64,000 bases of DNA, taken from positions 62,001 to 126,000 of the forward strand of contig NW_027490504.1 in NCBI RefSeq assembly GCF_050948175.1, written 5' to 3'. Positions 28,956 to 37,543 of the stretch are shown here, piece after piece; positions within the stretch are counted from its first letter, which is position 1, and every line of letters starts with the position of its first letter. A model generated the notes under the pieces. That model ran no database searches. It saw only the letters and a list, made by a program, of their open reading frames with translations, and was not told the origin of the DNA. Made by a program: the position numbers and the translations under genes. This DNA comes from Xylocopa sonorina (Eukaryota; Arthropoda; Insecta; Hymenoptera; Apidae).

Positions 28956-31900
28956 CATTTACACTCTTTTGAAGTGAATACGAGGTATACATGACACTTC
29001 GCAATGAATATTATATCTTATCATGAATCATAGAAGTGAGATGCGATATCGCGATTTAAGTAGCATTAGAACTCTATTGCTATGATACGTAGACATCTGC
29101 AAACGCTATTTCCTAGCATGGAAGTGTCGCATTTACATTCTTTTGAAGTGAATACGAGGTATACATGACACTTCGTACTGAACATTATATCTAATCATGT
29201 AACATATAAGTGAGATGCGACATCGCGTCTTAAAAAGCATTAGAATCCTATTGCCTCGATGGGGAGATATCTGCAAACGCTATATCCTAGCAAGGCGGTG
29301 TCGCATTTACATTCTTTTGAAGTGAATACGAGGTATACATAGCACTCGACAATGAATATTATATCTTATGGTGAAACATACAAATGAGATGCGATATCGC
29401 GATCTAAGAAGCATTAGAACGCTATTGCTACGATACGTAGACATCTGCAAACGCTATTTCCTAGTAAGCAATAGTCGCATTTACATTCTTTTGAAGTGAA
29501 TACGAGGTATACATGACACTTCGCAATGAATATTATATCTTATCAGGAAACATAGAAATGAGATGCGATATCGCGTTTTGAGGAGCATTAGAACTCTATT
29601 GCTATGATACGTTGGCATCTGCAAACGCTATTTCCTAGCAAGGAATAGTCGCATTTACATTCTTTTGAAGTGAATACGAGGTTTACATGACACTTCGGAA
29701 TGAATATTATATCTTATCACGAAACATAGAAATGAGATGCGATATCGCGATCTAAGAAGCATTAGAACGCTATTGCTACGCTACGTAGACATTTGAAAAC
29801 GCTATTTCCTAGCAAGCAATAGTCGCATTTACATTCTTTAGAAGTGAATACGAGGTATACATGACACTTCGCAATGAATACTATATCTTATCACGAAACA
29901 TAGAAATGAGATGCGATATCGCGAATTAAGTAGCATTAGAACTCTATTGCTACGATACGTAGACATCTAAATAAGCTATTTCCTAGCAAGGAAGTGTCGC
30001 ATTTACATTCTTTTGAAGTGAATACGAGGTGTACATGACACTTCGCAATGAATATTATATCTTATCATGATACACAGAAGAGGGATGCGATATCGCGATT
30101 TAAGTAGCATTAGTACCCTTTTGCTACGATACGTAGACATCTGAAAACGCTATTTCCTAGCAAGGAAGTGTCGCATTTACATCCTTTTGAAGTGAATACG
30201 AGGTATACATAACACTGCACAATGAATATTGTATCTTATCATGAAACATAGAAATGATATACGATATCCCGATTTATAAAGCATTAGAAATCTATTGCTT
30301 CGGTACGTAGACATCTGCAAACGCTATTTTCTAGCAAGGAAGTGTCGCGTTTACATTCTTTTGAGTGAATACGAGGTATACATAACACTCCGCAATGAAT
30401 ATTATATCTTATCATGAAACATAGAAATGAGATGCAATACCGCGAATTAGCAAGCTTTAGAACTCTATTGCTTCGATACGTAGACATCTGCAAGCGCTAT
30501 TTCCTAGCAAGGAAGTGTCGCATTTACATTCTTTTGAAGTGAATACGAGGTATACATAACACTCCACAATGAATATTATATCTTATCATGAAACGTAGAT
30601 ATGGGATGCGATGTGACGATTTAAGAAGCATTAGAAAACTATTGCTTCGGTACGTAGACATCTGCAAACGCTATTTCTAAGCAAGGAAGTGTCGCATTTA
30701 TTCTTTTGAAAGGAATACGAGGCATACATGACACTTCGCAATGAATATTATATCTTATCATGAAACATAGAAATGAGATGCGATATGGCGATTTATGAAG
30801 CATTAGATGTCTAGATCTTCGATACGTAGACATCCGCAAACGATATTTCCTAGCAAGGAAGTGTCGCATTTACATTCTTCTGAAGTGAATACGAGGTATA
30901 CATAACACTCCACAATGAATATTATATCTCATTATGAAACATAGAAATGAGATGTAATATGGCGATTTAAGAAGCATTAGAACTCTATTGCTTCGATACG
31001 TAGACATCTGCAAACGCTATTTCCTAGCAAGGAAGTGTCTCACTTACATTCCTTTGAGGTGAATACGAGGTATACATAGCACTCCACAATGAATATTATA
31101 TCTTATCATGAAACAAAGAAATGAGATGCGATATGGCGATTTAAGAAGCATTAGAAACCTATTGGTTCGATACGTAGGCATCTGCAAGCGATACTTCCTA
31201 GCAAGGAAGTGTCGCATTTACATTCTTTTGAAAGGAATACGAGGTATACATGACACTTCGCAATGAATATTATATCTTATCATGAAACACAGAAATGTGA
31301 TGTAATATGGCGATTTAAGAAGCATCAGAACACTATTGCTTCGATACGTAGACATCTGCAAACGCTACTTCCTAGCAAGGAAGTGTCGCATTTACATTCA
31401 TTTTAAGTGTTTGCGAGGTATACATGACACTGCGCAATGAATATTATGTCTTATCATGTAACATAGAAGTGAGATGCGATATCGCGTTCTAAGAAGCATT
31501 AGAACCCTATTGCTACGATGCGTATACATCTGCAAACGCTATTGCCTAGCATGGACATGTCGCACTTACATTCCACTGAAGTGAATACGAGGTGTACATA
31601 ACATTACACAATGAATATTATATCTTATTACGAAACATAGAAATGAAATACGACATCTCGTTTTAAAAAGCATTAGTACTCTATTGCTGTGATACGTAGA
31701 CATCTGCAAACGCTATTTCCATGCAAGGAAGTGTCGCATTTACATACATTTTAGGTGTATGCGAGGTATACGTGACCCATTGCAATGAATATTATATATT
31801 ATCATGAAACATAGAATTGAGATGCGATATGACGATTTAAGAAGCATTAGAACACTATTGCTTCGACACGCAGACATCTGCAAACACTATTTCCTAGCAT

Positions 31901-32780
31901 GGAACTGTCGCATTCACATTCGTTTGAATTGTATGCGAGGTATACATGAAACTTCGCAATGAATATTATATATTATCATGAAACATAGATATGAGATGCG
32001 ATATCGCGTATTAGCAAGCTTTAGAAATCTATTGCTTCGATACGTAGACATCTGCAAACGCTATTTCCTAGCAAGGAAGTATCGCATTTACATCCACTTG
32101 AAGTATAGGCGAGATATGCATAACACTGCACAATGAATATTATATCATATCATGAAACATAGAGATGAGATGCGATATCGCGATTTAAGAAGAATTAGAA
32201 CACTATTGCTTCGATACGTAGACATCTGCAAACGCTACTTCCTAGCAAGGAAGTGTCGCATTTACATTCTTTTGAAAGGAATACGAGGTATACGAGTCAC
32301 TTCGCAATGATTATTATATCTTATCATGAAACATAGAAATGAGATGTGATATGACGATTTAAGAAGCATTAGAAATCTATTGCTTGGATACGTAGACATC
32401 TGCAAACGCTACTTCCTAGCAAGAAAGTGTCGCATTTACATTCTTTTGAAACGAATACGAGGTATACATAACATTCCACAATGAATATTATATCTTATCA
32501 TGAAACATAGAAATGAGATGCGATATCGCGTTTTGAGAAGCATTAGAACTCTAATGCCACGATACGTAGACATCTGTAAACACTATTTCCTAGCAAGGAA
32601 GTGTCGCATTTTCATCCATTTGAAGTATAGACGAGATATACATAACACTGCACAATGAGTATTATATCCTATCATGAAACATAGAAATGACATGCGATAT
32701 GGCTATTTAAGAAGCATTAGAACTCTATTGCTTCGATACGTAGATATCTGAAAACACTATTTCCTAGCAAGGAAGTGTCG
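28956..32780. repeat. 22-monomer HOR, copy C (3825 bp)
   Basis: Third copy, in perfect register with copy B. It ends near 32780, where the monomer that should restart the unit (CATTTACACTC) is replaced by CATTTACATCCATTTG, a variant also found inside the unit. Amplification thus stopped or was overwritten at this point, about 1 kb before the LTR insertion. Confidence 0.92.
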
Positions 32781-33777
32781 CATTTACATCCATTTGAAGT
32801 ATAGACGAGATATACATAACACTGCACAATGAATATTATATCTTATCATGAAACATTGAAATGAGATGCGATATGGCGATTTAAGAAGCACTAGAACTCT
32901 ACTGCTTCGATACGTAGACATCTGCAAACGCCATTTACTAGCAAGGAAGTGTCGCATTTACATTCTTTTGAAGTGAAAACGAGGTATACATAACACTCCA
33001 CAATGAATATTATATCTTATCATGAAACATAGAAATGTGATGTAATATGGCGATTTAAGAAGCATTAGAACACTATTTCTTCGATACGTAGACATCTGCA
33101 AACGCTACTTCCTAGCAAGGAAGTGTCGCATTTGCATTCTTTTGAAAGGAATACAAGGTATACATGACACTTTGCAATGAATATTATATCTTATCATGAA
33201 ACATAAAAACGAGATACGATATCGCGTTTTAAGAAGCATTAGAACTCAGTTGCTTGGGTACGTAGACATCTGCCAACGCTATTTCCTAGGAAGGAAGTGT
33301 CGCATTTGCATTCTTTTGAAGCGAGTACGATGTAGACATAACACTCCACAATGAATATTATATCTTATCAGGATAGATAGAAATGTGATTCGATATCGCG
33401 ATTTAAGAAGCATCAGAGCACTATTGCTTCGATACGTAGACATCTGCAAACGCTATTTCCTACCAAGGAAGTGTCGCATTTACATTCACTTGAAGCGCAT
33501 GCGAGGTATACATGACACTTCGCAATTAATATTATATCTTATCATGAGAATAGAAATGAGATGCGATATCGCGTTTTGAGAGGCGTTAGATCTCTAATGC
33601 TACGATACGTAGACATCTGCAAACGCTATTTCCTAGCAAGGAAGAGTCGCATTTACATTCATTTGAGGAGTATGCGAGGTATACAAGACACTTGGCAATG
33701 AATATTATATCTTGTCATAAAACATAGAAAAGAGATGCGATAACTCTATTTAAGATGCATTAGAACTCTATTGCTTC
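32781..33777. repeat. Divergent satellite monomers left of the LTR
   Basis: About 5.7 monomers with unusually many private substitutions, for example GATAACTCTATTTAAGATGC and GAGGAGTATGCGAGG. One monomer near 33545 is shortened (ATCATGAGAATAG). None is repeated as a block elsewhere in the window as far as I can see. Higher private divergence is expected at places not recently homogenised. No gene. Confidence 0.8.
33774..33777. repeat. Target-site duplication CTTC, left copy
   Basis: The four bases just before the TGT end of the insert are CTTC, repeated immediately after its ACA end. The intact satellite site in other monomers reads ATTGCTTCGATACG, containing CTTC once, so this is a genuine 4-bp target duplication. 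Confidence 0.9.
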
Positions 33778-33938
33778 TGTCACGTCCTGGCGAACAAATT
33801 ATTCGTATCCCAGGAGGCTGAATGACACAAGCCTTTTAGTCGCGAATTCGGTCCGGTGTAAAACGCGTATGACCGGGTCCGTCGATTCTGGCAAGACGCG
33901 GGCACCTTAAACAATCGCGAACGCCTGTAAGGAAGGAT

Positions 33939-33944
33939 TTTATT
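33939..33944 (-). terminator. Candidate polyadenylation signal (minus strand)
   Basis: TTTATT on the plus strand reads AATAAA on the minus strand. It lies about 160 bp from the left end of the LTR, a sensible distance for R-U5 if the element runs leftward. Two plus-strand AATAAA words also exist (34211-34216 and 34271-34276) in an A/T-rich stretch, so a single hexamer is weak evidence. Confidence 0.3.
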
Positions 33945-34179
33945 TACCTTTCGCTGATTTCTCTGTTCTGCTTTCAGATGTGGCGATCGTCGAAGGTCGT
34001 TCTCGGGGGAGGAGTCGGCGTACGGCTGGCTGGAATCGGCGTTGTGACGGTGGAAGCTGCGATGAATGTTGCCGTCCGTCGATGAACGAAGAATTCTGGC
34101 GTTTTACCAACGTATTCCGCACGAGATAATGGATTAAATTCTTCCTGCCGGCGCGAAGAGTTCGTTTGTAAACACTCAA

Positions 34180-34440
34180 GTTGTTACGAACTTGGAAGAA
34201 TTTATATTAAAATAAAATTGAATTTAGAAATGGAATTGGAATGAACTAGAACTTGATGTGGTAGAAAAATAATAAAGTATATTCTAAATCAAAGAGTACA
34301 AGAACAATTATTTCTAAGTATTAAGACTAGGTTAACTATGAATTAGGAATTAGAACAAAGACTTTAGAACTAGGAACCTCATCGAGGCTGCGCGACGGCC
34401 CTAAGGCGCGACTTGGAAGAGACTTGGAATTGGAAGTGCC
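34180..34440. other. A/T-rich purine-skewed LTR segment, no gene
   Basis: Between the GC-rich left part and the central GC-rich part of the LTR lies a stretch rich in repeated words of the TAGAA/GGAATT/GAACTAG kind. It has strong A excess on the plus strand and contains two AATAAA hexamers. No open frame of note and no recognisable motif beyond these. Confidence 0.6.
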
Positions 34441-34455
34441 CGAAGGCGAGATAGA

Positions 34456-34543
34456 ACTGTACCGTACTGACGGTACTGACTGACTGTGTCTGACAGTCCG
34501 TCATGACTGTCTGTAATTGACTGTCTGTAATTGACTGTGTCTC
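34456..34543. repeat. CTGT/GACT-rich low-complexity tract with 14-bp direct repeats
   Basis: A stretch built from CTGAC, ACTGT and GTCTG words. ACTGTCTGTAATTG occurs twice in tandem at 34506-34519 and 34520-34533, followed by a partial third copy. It lies in the middle of the LTR and is probably a slippage-derived expansion. No function is visible. Confidence 0.75.
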
Positions 34544-34549
34544 CCAAGA

Positions 34550-34980
34550 TGCGCCTGCGACCTCTTCGACTCTCGGAGCGCTTCGGTCGCGTGCGAACGT
34601 AGGTGGGAGTATGTGGACGCCGGAGTGGGGTCTCGGCGTTGCGTGGTGGGGCTAGCGGAGCGTGCCGCTGAGGCGGTCGCGATTTCGCGCGTCGCGGCTT
34701 ACTTAATTAGCGCAACTTATGAATATAGAGGTACAAGTATGAAATTAGAAATTACGCCTTAAATGTAAAATGTGTGTTGTTTGTGTCGTTATAAAGTTGT
34801 GTCGTGTAAATTCTATGAGCTAGGAATACAGAGCTTAGAATGTAGGAGTATATATATAATGTTAATTAATAATCTTAGAAATAGTATTTTGGGCATGGCA
34901 GATCTGGGATGGTGAAATCGTAGAGTCCTTTGTACGGTGAGGGTTCCCGTCGTCGGATCTCGTAGAGGTTGATTCTCCTG
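34550..34980. other. LTR segment without recognisable features
   Basis: A GC-rich stretch (to about 34700) followed by an A/T-rich stretch ending in the TATA-like tract at 34849-34860. I see no coding potential or known motif apart from that tract. Confidence 0.55.
34849..34860 (-). promoter_or_regulatory. TATA-like tract in LTR
   Basis: An alternating TA run (TATATATATAAT on the plus strand). It is nearly symmetric, so it could act on either strand. The minus strand is preferred because a polyadenylation hexamer then follows downstream within the LTR. The roughly 900-bp distance to that hexamer is long for an R region, so this is only a candidate promoter element. Confidence 0.3.
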
Positions 34981-34986
34981 GTACGT

Positions 34987-35255
34987 CCCTGGAGTGAGCG
35001 AGAGGGCGAGTTTCCCTGCAGGTAAGAGTGAGACGGTGGCTGACTCCTTGAGTGGGAGCGAGACAGCGCACATGGTCCTCGGTGCGACTGGGACAGAGTG
35101 TGTTGCCCTTGGAGTGAGAGAGGTGGCGAACACCTCTGCGGGTGCGAGTGAGACGGAGGGTAGGTCCCTTGGAGTGAGAGAGACGGCGAGCACCTCTGCG
35201 GGTGCGAGCGAGTCGATGGTCGTAGCCCTTGGCCTGAGTGAGACGGCGAGTTGCG
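34987..35255. repeat. 60-bp minisatellite inside the LTR (about 4.5 units)
   Basis: Tandem units start with CCCTTGGAGTGAGAGA or variants. CCCTTGG begins at 35106, 35166 and 35226, exactly 60 bp apart, with more degenerate units starting near 34987 and 35045. The two central units (35106-35225) are the most alike, sharing CACCTCTGCGGGTGCGAG. Because 60 is a multiple of three and the units lack stops in several frames, long frames open on both strands, translating as imperfect 20-residue repeats rich in Ser, Ala, Gly, Thr and Glu on the plus strand. Simultaneous openness on both strands argues for a repeat artefact and not a protein. Confidence 0.88.
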
Positions 35256-35317
35256 CCTGGGTGTTGCCTGTGGTGCAGGAGCGTGAGGGTGGTTGCTGTG
35301 GTGCGTTGAGAGGGTGG

Positions 35318-35332
35318 CAGGCGGCACGCCTG
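35318..35332. other. Small inverted repeat near LTR right end
   Basis: CAGGCG-GCA-CGCCTG is a perfect 6-bp stem with a 3-nt loop, directly abutting and overlapping the CRE octamer at 35331. It is G/C-rich and could form a hairpin in single-stranded DNA or RNA. No function can be assigned. Confidence 0.55.
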
Positions 35333-35338
35333 ACGTCA
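35331..35338. promoter_or_regulatory. Full CRE palindrome TGACGTCA at LTR terminus
   Basis: TGACGTCA is the canonical CREB/ATF-family binding octamer, here 2 bp from the right end of the element. If the element reads leftward, this is the very start of U3, where enhancer sites are common. The left end carries only the imperfect TCACGTCC. Binding is inferred from the motif alone. Confidence 0.4.
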
Positions 35339-35340
35339 CA

Positions 35341-35344
35341 CTTC
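35341..35344. repeat. Target-site duplication CTTC, right copy
   Basis: Immediately follows the ACA end of the LTR and repeats 33774-33777. The satellite then resumes with GATACGTAGACATCTGC in perfect register. Confidence 0.9.
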
Positions 35345-36929
35345 GATACGTAGACATCTGCAAACGCTATTTCCTGGCACGGAAGTGCCGCATTTACATT
35401 CTTCTGTAGTGAATACGATGTATAATTGACACTTCGCAATGAATATTAAATCTTATCATGAAACATAAAAATGAGATACGATATCGCGTTTTAAGAAGCA
35501 TTAGAACTCAATTGCTTCGATACGTAGACATCTGCCAACGCTACTTCCTAGGAAGGAAGTGTCGCACTTACATTCGGTTGAAGTTTCTGCGTGGTATGCA
35601 TGGCACTTCGCAATGAATATTATATCATATCATGAAACATAGAAAACAGATGCGATATCGGGTTTTGAGAAGCATTAGAATACTATTGCTTCGAAACGTA
35701 GACATCTGCAACCGCTACTTCCTAGCAAGGAAGTGTCTCATTTATATTCAATTGATGTGAATACGAGGTATACATGACACTTCGCAATGAATATACTATC
35801 TTATCATGAAACATAGAAATGAGATGCGATATAGCGTTTTGAGAAGCATTAGAACTCTATTGCTAGGAGACGTAGACATCTGGAAACGCTATATAATAGC
35901 AAGGAAGTGTCGCATTTACATTCTTTTGAAGTGAAAACGAGGTATACATAGCACTTCACAATGATTATTGTATCTTATCATGTTACATAGAAATGGGATG
36001 CGATATCGCGTTTTAAGATGCATTAGAAATCTATTGCTACGATACGTAGACATCTGCAGACGCTACTTCCTAGCAAGGAAGTGTCACATTTACATTCCTT
36101 TGAAGTGAATACGAGTATACATGACACTTCCCAGTGATTATTATATCTTATCATGAAACATAGAAACAAGATGCGATATCCCGTTCTAAGATGCATTAGA
36201 ACTCTATTGCTTCGATACGAAGACATCTGCAAACTCTATTTCCTAGAAAGGAAGGGTCACATTTACATTCTTCTGAAGTTAATACGAGGTATACATGACA
36301 ATTCGCAATTAATATTATATCTTATCATGAAACATCAAAATGGGATGCGATATCGCCATTTGAGAAGCGTAAGAGCTGTATTGCTACGATACTTAGACAT
36401 CTACAAACGCTATTTGATAGCAAGGAAGTATCGCATTTACATTCATTTGAAGTCAATACGTGGTATACATAACACTGCACAATGAATATTATATCTTATC
36501 ATGAAACATAGAAATGTGGTGCGATATCGTGTTTTGAGGAGCATTAGAACACTATTGATCCATACGTAGACATCTGCAAACGCTAGATACTAGCAAGGAA
36601 GTGTCGCATTTACATTCTTTTGAAGTGAATACGAGGTATACATAACACTGCACAATGAATATTATATCTTATCATGAAACATAGAAATGGGATGCGATAT
36701 CGCGATTTAAGAAGCATTAGAACACTCTTGCTTCGATACGTCGACATTTGCAAACGCTATTTCCTAGCAAGGAAGTGTCGCATTTACGTTCATTTGAAGT
36801 GTATGCGACGTATACATGACACTGTACAATGAATATTATATCTTATCACGAAACATAGAAATGAGATGCGATATCGCGATTTAAGTAGCATTAGAACTCT
36901 ATTGCTACGATACGTTGACATCTGCAAAC
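35345..36929. repeat. Divergent satellite monomers right of the LTR
   Basis: About nine monomers with many private variants. Small indels include GAATACGAGTATACATG near 36112 (1 nt short) and CTATTGATCCATACG near 36555 (1 nt short). No block duplication partner was found in the window. The minus- and plus-strand open frames here match translated monomer consensus and are not genes. Confidence 0.8.
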
Positions 36930-37543
36930 GCTATTTCCTAGTAAGCAATAGTCGCATTTACATTCTTTTGAAGTGAATACGAGGTATACATGACACTTCG
37001 CAATGAATATTATATCTTATCAGGAAACATAGAAATGAGATGCGATATCGCGTTTTGAGGAGCATTAGAACTCTATTGCTATGATACGTTGGCATCTGCA
37101 AACGCTATTTCCTAGCAAGGAATAGTCGCATTTACATTCTTTTGAAGTGAATACGAGGTTTACATGACACTTCGGAATGAATATTATATCTTATCACGAA
37201 ACATAGAAATGAGATGCGATTTCGCGATCTAAGAAGCATTAGAACGATATTGCTACGCTATGTAGACATTTGAAAACGCTATTTCCTAGCAAGCAATAGT
37301 CGCATTTACATTCTTTTGAAGTGAATACGAGGTATACATGACACTTCGCAATGATTACTATATCTTATCACGAAACATAGAAATGAGATGCGATATCGCG
37401 AATTAAGTAGCATTAGAACTCTATTGCTACGATACTTAGACATCTAAATACGCTATTTCCTAGCAAGGAAGTGTCGCATTTACATTCTTTTGAAGTGAAT
37501 ACGAGGTGTACATGACACTTCGCAATGAATATTATATCTTATC
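36930..37543. repeat. Stranded fragment of the 22-monomer HOR
   Basis: About 3.5 consecutive monomers matching copies A-C in order: the TAGTAAGCAATAGTCGC monomer, the GATACGTTGGCATCTGC monomer (37081 against 25779), the GAGGTTTACATGACACTTCG monomer and the CATCTAAATA monomer. The offset to copy B is 11302 bp; subtracting 1567 for the LTR and target copy leaves 9735, that is 56 monomers minus 9. The nine missing bases can be accounted for by visible small deletions. A few substitutions separate it from the main copies. Confidence 0.85.

Larger units (their letters stand above)
1..33777. repeat. 174-bp satellite array, left arm (about 194 monomers)
   Basis: Head-to-tail satellite DNA with a 174-bp period, seen directly as regular recurrence of the word GACATCTGCA or close variants at 217, 391, 565, 739, 913, 1087 and onward. 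By-eye consensus landmarks, counting GACATCTGCA as position 1, are TTTCCTAGCATGGAAG near 18-33, GAGGTATACATGACACTTCG near 65-84, ATATTATATCTTATCATGAA near 91-110 and GATGCGATATCGCG near 123-136. All monomers share one orientation. The consensus is about 36 % G+C with nine CpGs. Single-base differences dominate and indels are rare. No gene is visible. Family knowledge: such arrays usually lie in centromeric or pericentromeric heterochromatin; that location is inference here. The window begins and ends inside monomers, so the array continues on both sides. Confidence 0.98.
33778..35340. mobile_element. Solo LTR of a retrotransposon, probably Ty3/gypsy-like (1563 bp)
   Basis: The only non-satellite sequence in the window. 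The ends are TGTCACGTC and GACGTCACA, which are inverted repeats over 9 bp with one mismatch, and the TGT...ACA form is typical of LTRs. CTTC is duplicated on both sides; a 4-5 bp TSD fits Ty3/gypsy elements. The surrounding monomer is exactly 174 bp once the insert is removed. There is no primer-binding site plus internal domain, and no protease, reverse transcriptase or integrase motif in any frame, so a complete provirus is excluded. Recombination between two LTRs would leave this structure. Orientation is uncertain: on the minus strand a TATA-like tract (34849-34860) precedes an AATAAA (33939-33944), the order expected of U3-R-U5, whereas on the plus strand the order is reversed. Alternatives are a non-autonomous LTR-like element or a DNA transposon with 4-bp TSDs. 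Confidence 0.8.

Noticed and set aside
22634..30869. Pairs of 69- and 76-codon minus-strand frames recurring every 3825 bp
   Set aside because: They are copies of the same monomers within the 22-mer HOR; recurrence reflects block duplication, not a gene family.
33940..34179. 79-codon minus-strand frame in the left part of the LTR, Arg/Ser-rich
   Set aside because: No recognisable domain, no supporting splice or promoter context, and its C-terminal end overlaps the candidate polyadenylation area. Most likely chance in a GC-rich segment.
33778..35340. Complete LTR retrotransposon or DNA transposon
   Set aside because: No reverse transcriptase, integrase, protease or transposase motif in any frame, and only 1.56 kb long. 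A solo LTR explains the ends and TSD better.
34813..35439. 208-codon minus-strand frame, and 162-codon minus and 119-codon plus frames over the same region
   Set aside because: They run through a 60-bp minisatellite that is open in several frames on both strands, and the two minus-strand frames begin in satellite sequence beyond the LTR end. No conserved domain is recognisable.
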